Positions 63,594-64,000 of a DNA stretch of 64,000 nucleotides are shown here, in pieces. The notes below the pieces were generated by a model. That model saw only the letters and a program-made list of their open reading frames with translations. It did not search any database and was not told the origin of the DNA. This DNA comes from Shinella sp. (lineage in GTDB: Bacteria > Pseudomonadota > Alphaproteobacteria > Rhizobiales > Rhizobiaceae), in contig QFQX01000002.1 of NCBI GenBank assembly GCA_003248775.1, forward strand, positions 152,838 through 216,837, written 5' to 3'. The first letter of the stretch is position 1, and each line of letters starts with the position of its first letter. A program made the translations under genes and the position numbers.

Positions 63594-64000
63594 ATGGACC
63601 GGTCCGCCATCGCCACCCGCCTGGAAGAAGACGCACTCGGCACACGCCTTCTTCCCGATGACCTCGCCTATGGAATTCAGACGGCGCGCGCCGTCGACAA
63701 TTTCTCGATCTCGGGGCGAACCATAGCCGATATCGAGGGCTTCATCGCGGCGATCGTCGTAATCAAGCAGGCGGCGGCGCGCGCCAACCTGCGCACCGGC
63801 GGGCTGGAACCTTCGATCGCCGAGGCAATCGAAATGGCAGCGTCGGAATACGTTGCCGAGATCCGACGTGAGGACTTTCCCGTCGATATCTATCATGGGG
63901 GCGGCGGCACGGCCGCGAACAGGGGTCGGAACAAGAGCAGTCCGAAATCGTACGCTAAGGTCGAACGAAACCGGAACGATGCCGTAGATCCGATGTGCAA
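63594..64000 (+). CDS. Aspartate ammonia-lyase/fumarase-family protein, N-terminal part
   Basis: The first ~105 residues match the aspartase/fumarase superfamily: EEDALGTRLLPDDLAYGIQT, AVDNFSISGRTIADI and FPVDIYHGGGGTAAN. From there, where relatives read MNxNEVxANR, the frame stays open but homology is lost (RGRNKSSPKSYAK). The nucleotide sequence still resembles the expected coding sequence with several small insertions or deletions. Either the gene is frameshifted or the last ~95 bases of the window are of poor quality. The family adds or removes ammonia or other amines across fumarate. It starts 1 bp after the oxidoreductase stop, so it belongs to the same operon. Confidence 0.65.
   Translation, partial: MDRSAIATRLEEDALGTRLLPDDLAYGIQTARAVDNFSISGRTIADIEGFIAAIVVIKQAAARANLRTGGLEPSIAEAIEMAASEYVAEIRREDFPVDIYHGGGGTAANRGRNKSSPKSYAKVERNRNDAVDPMC

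Overview
The window looks like a chromosomal or megaplasmid segment of a Rhizobiaceae alphaproteobacterium (Rhizobium/Agrobacterium/Ensifer/Shinella group; I cannot fix the genus). The evidence is visibly GC-rich coding DNA, a rhizobial myo-inositol locus with the fused IolC-DUF2090 protein, the rhizobial L-rhamnose gene order (rhaDI divergent from rhaRSTPQUK), and a double-hairpin intergenic repeat of the RIME/REP type. No rRNA, tRNA, CRISPR array or insertion sequence was recognised.

Layout. (1) 1-2085: end of an FMN-reductase gene, a TauE/SafE exporter and idhA. (2) 2242-15195: inositol catabolism. iolR and iolCDEB plus a second Gfo/Idh dehydrogenase run rightward; the ibpA-iatA-iatP uptake system and an IolI-like TIM barrel run leftward. 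An identical 17-bp palindrome lies upstream of both iolC and ibpA and is the best candidate IolR site. A RelB/RelE-like toxin-antitoxin pair sits between the two halves. (3) 15684-19780: a Tat-exported molybdenum hydroxylase with its 2Fe-2S subunit and a triheme cytochrome c. (4) 19941-23369: an odd leftward trio, namely an ammonia-lyase homologue without the MIO tripeptide, a membrane desaturase and a PhnD-like binding protein. (5) 23586-32785: a TPR/O-GlcNAc-transferase-like GT41 enzyme followed by a 2303-residue protein made of 287 unbroken octapeptides. This is the most unusual part of the window. (6) 32941-36970: an FAH-fold enzyme, an Xre/RES toxin-antitoxin pair, a KdgK-like kinase and a proline-iminopeptidase-like hydrolase. 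(7) 37100-44520: a LacI-controlled sugar ABC importer with an intracellular GH127 beta-L-arabinofuranosidase. (8) 44544-46571: an XRE-cupin regulator divergent from a beta-alanine:pyruvate-type transaminase. (9) 46692-57700: the complete L-rhamnose regulon. (10) 58059-64000: an IclR regulator divergent from a polar amino-acid ABC importer, an FAD amine oxidoreductase and the start of an aspartate-ammonia-lyase-like gene that runs off the window.

How the parts work together: most of the window is scavenging of plant or soil carbon (inositol, rhamnose, arabinofuranosides, amino acids), each locus having a dedicated importer, a local regulator and cytoplasmic enzymes. The glycosyltransferase/repeat-protein pair is set apart from this metabolism. 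I infer that it is an enzyme with its dedicated Ser/Thr-rich substrate, comparable in logic to GT41 enzymes that modify adhesins or flagellins, but nothing in the sequence proves glycosylation or export.
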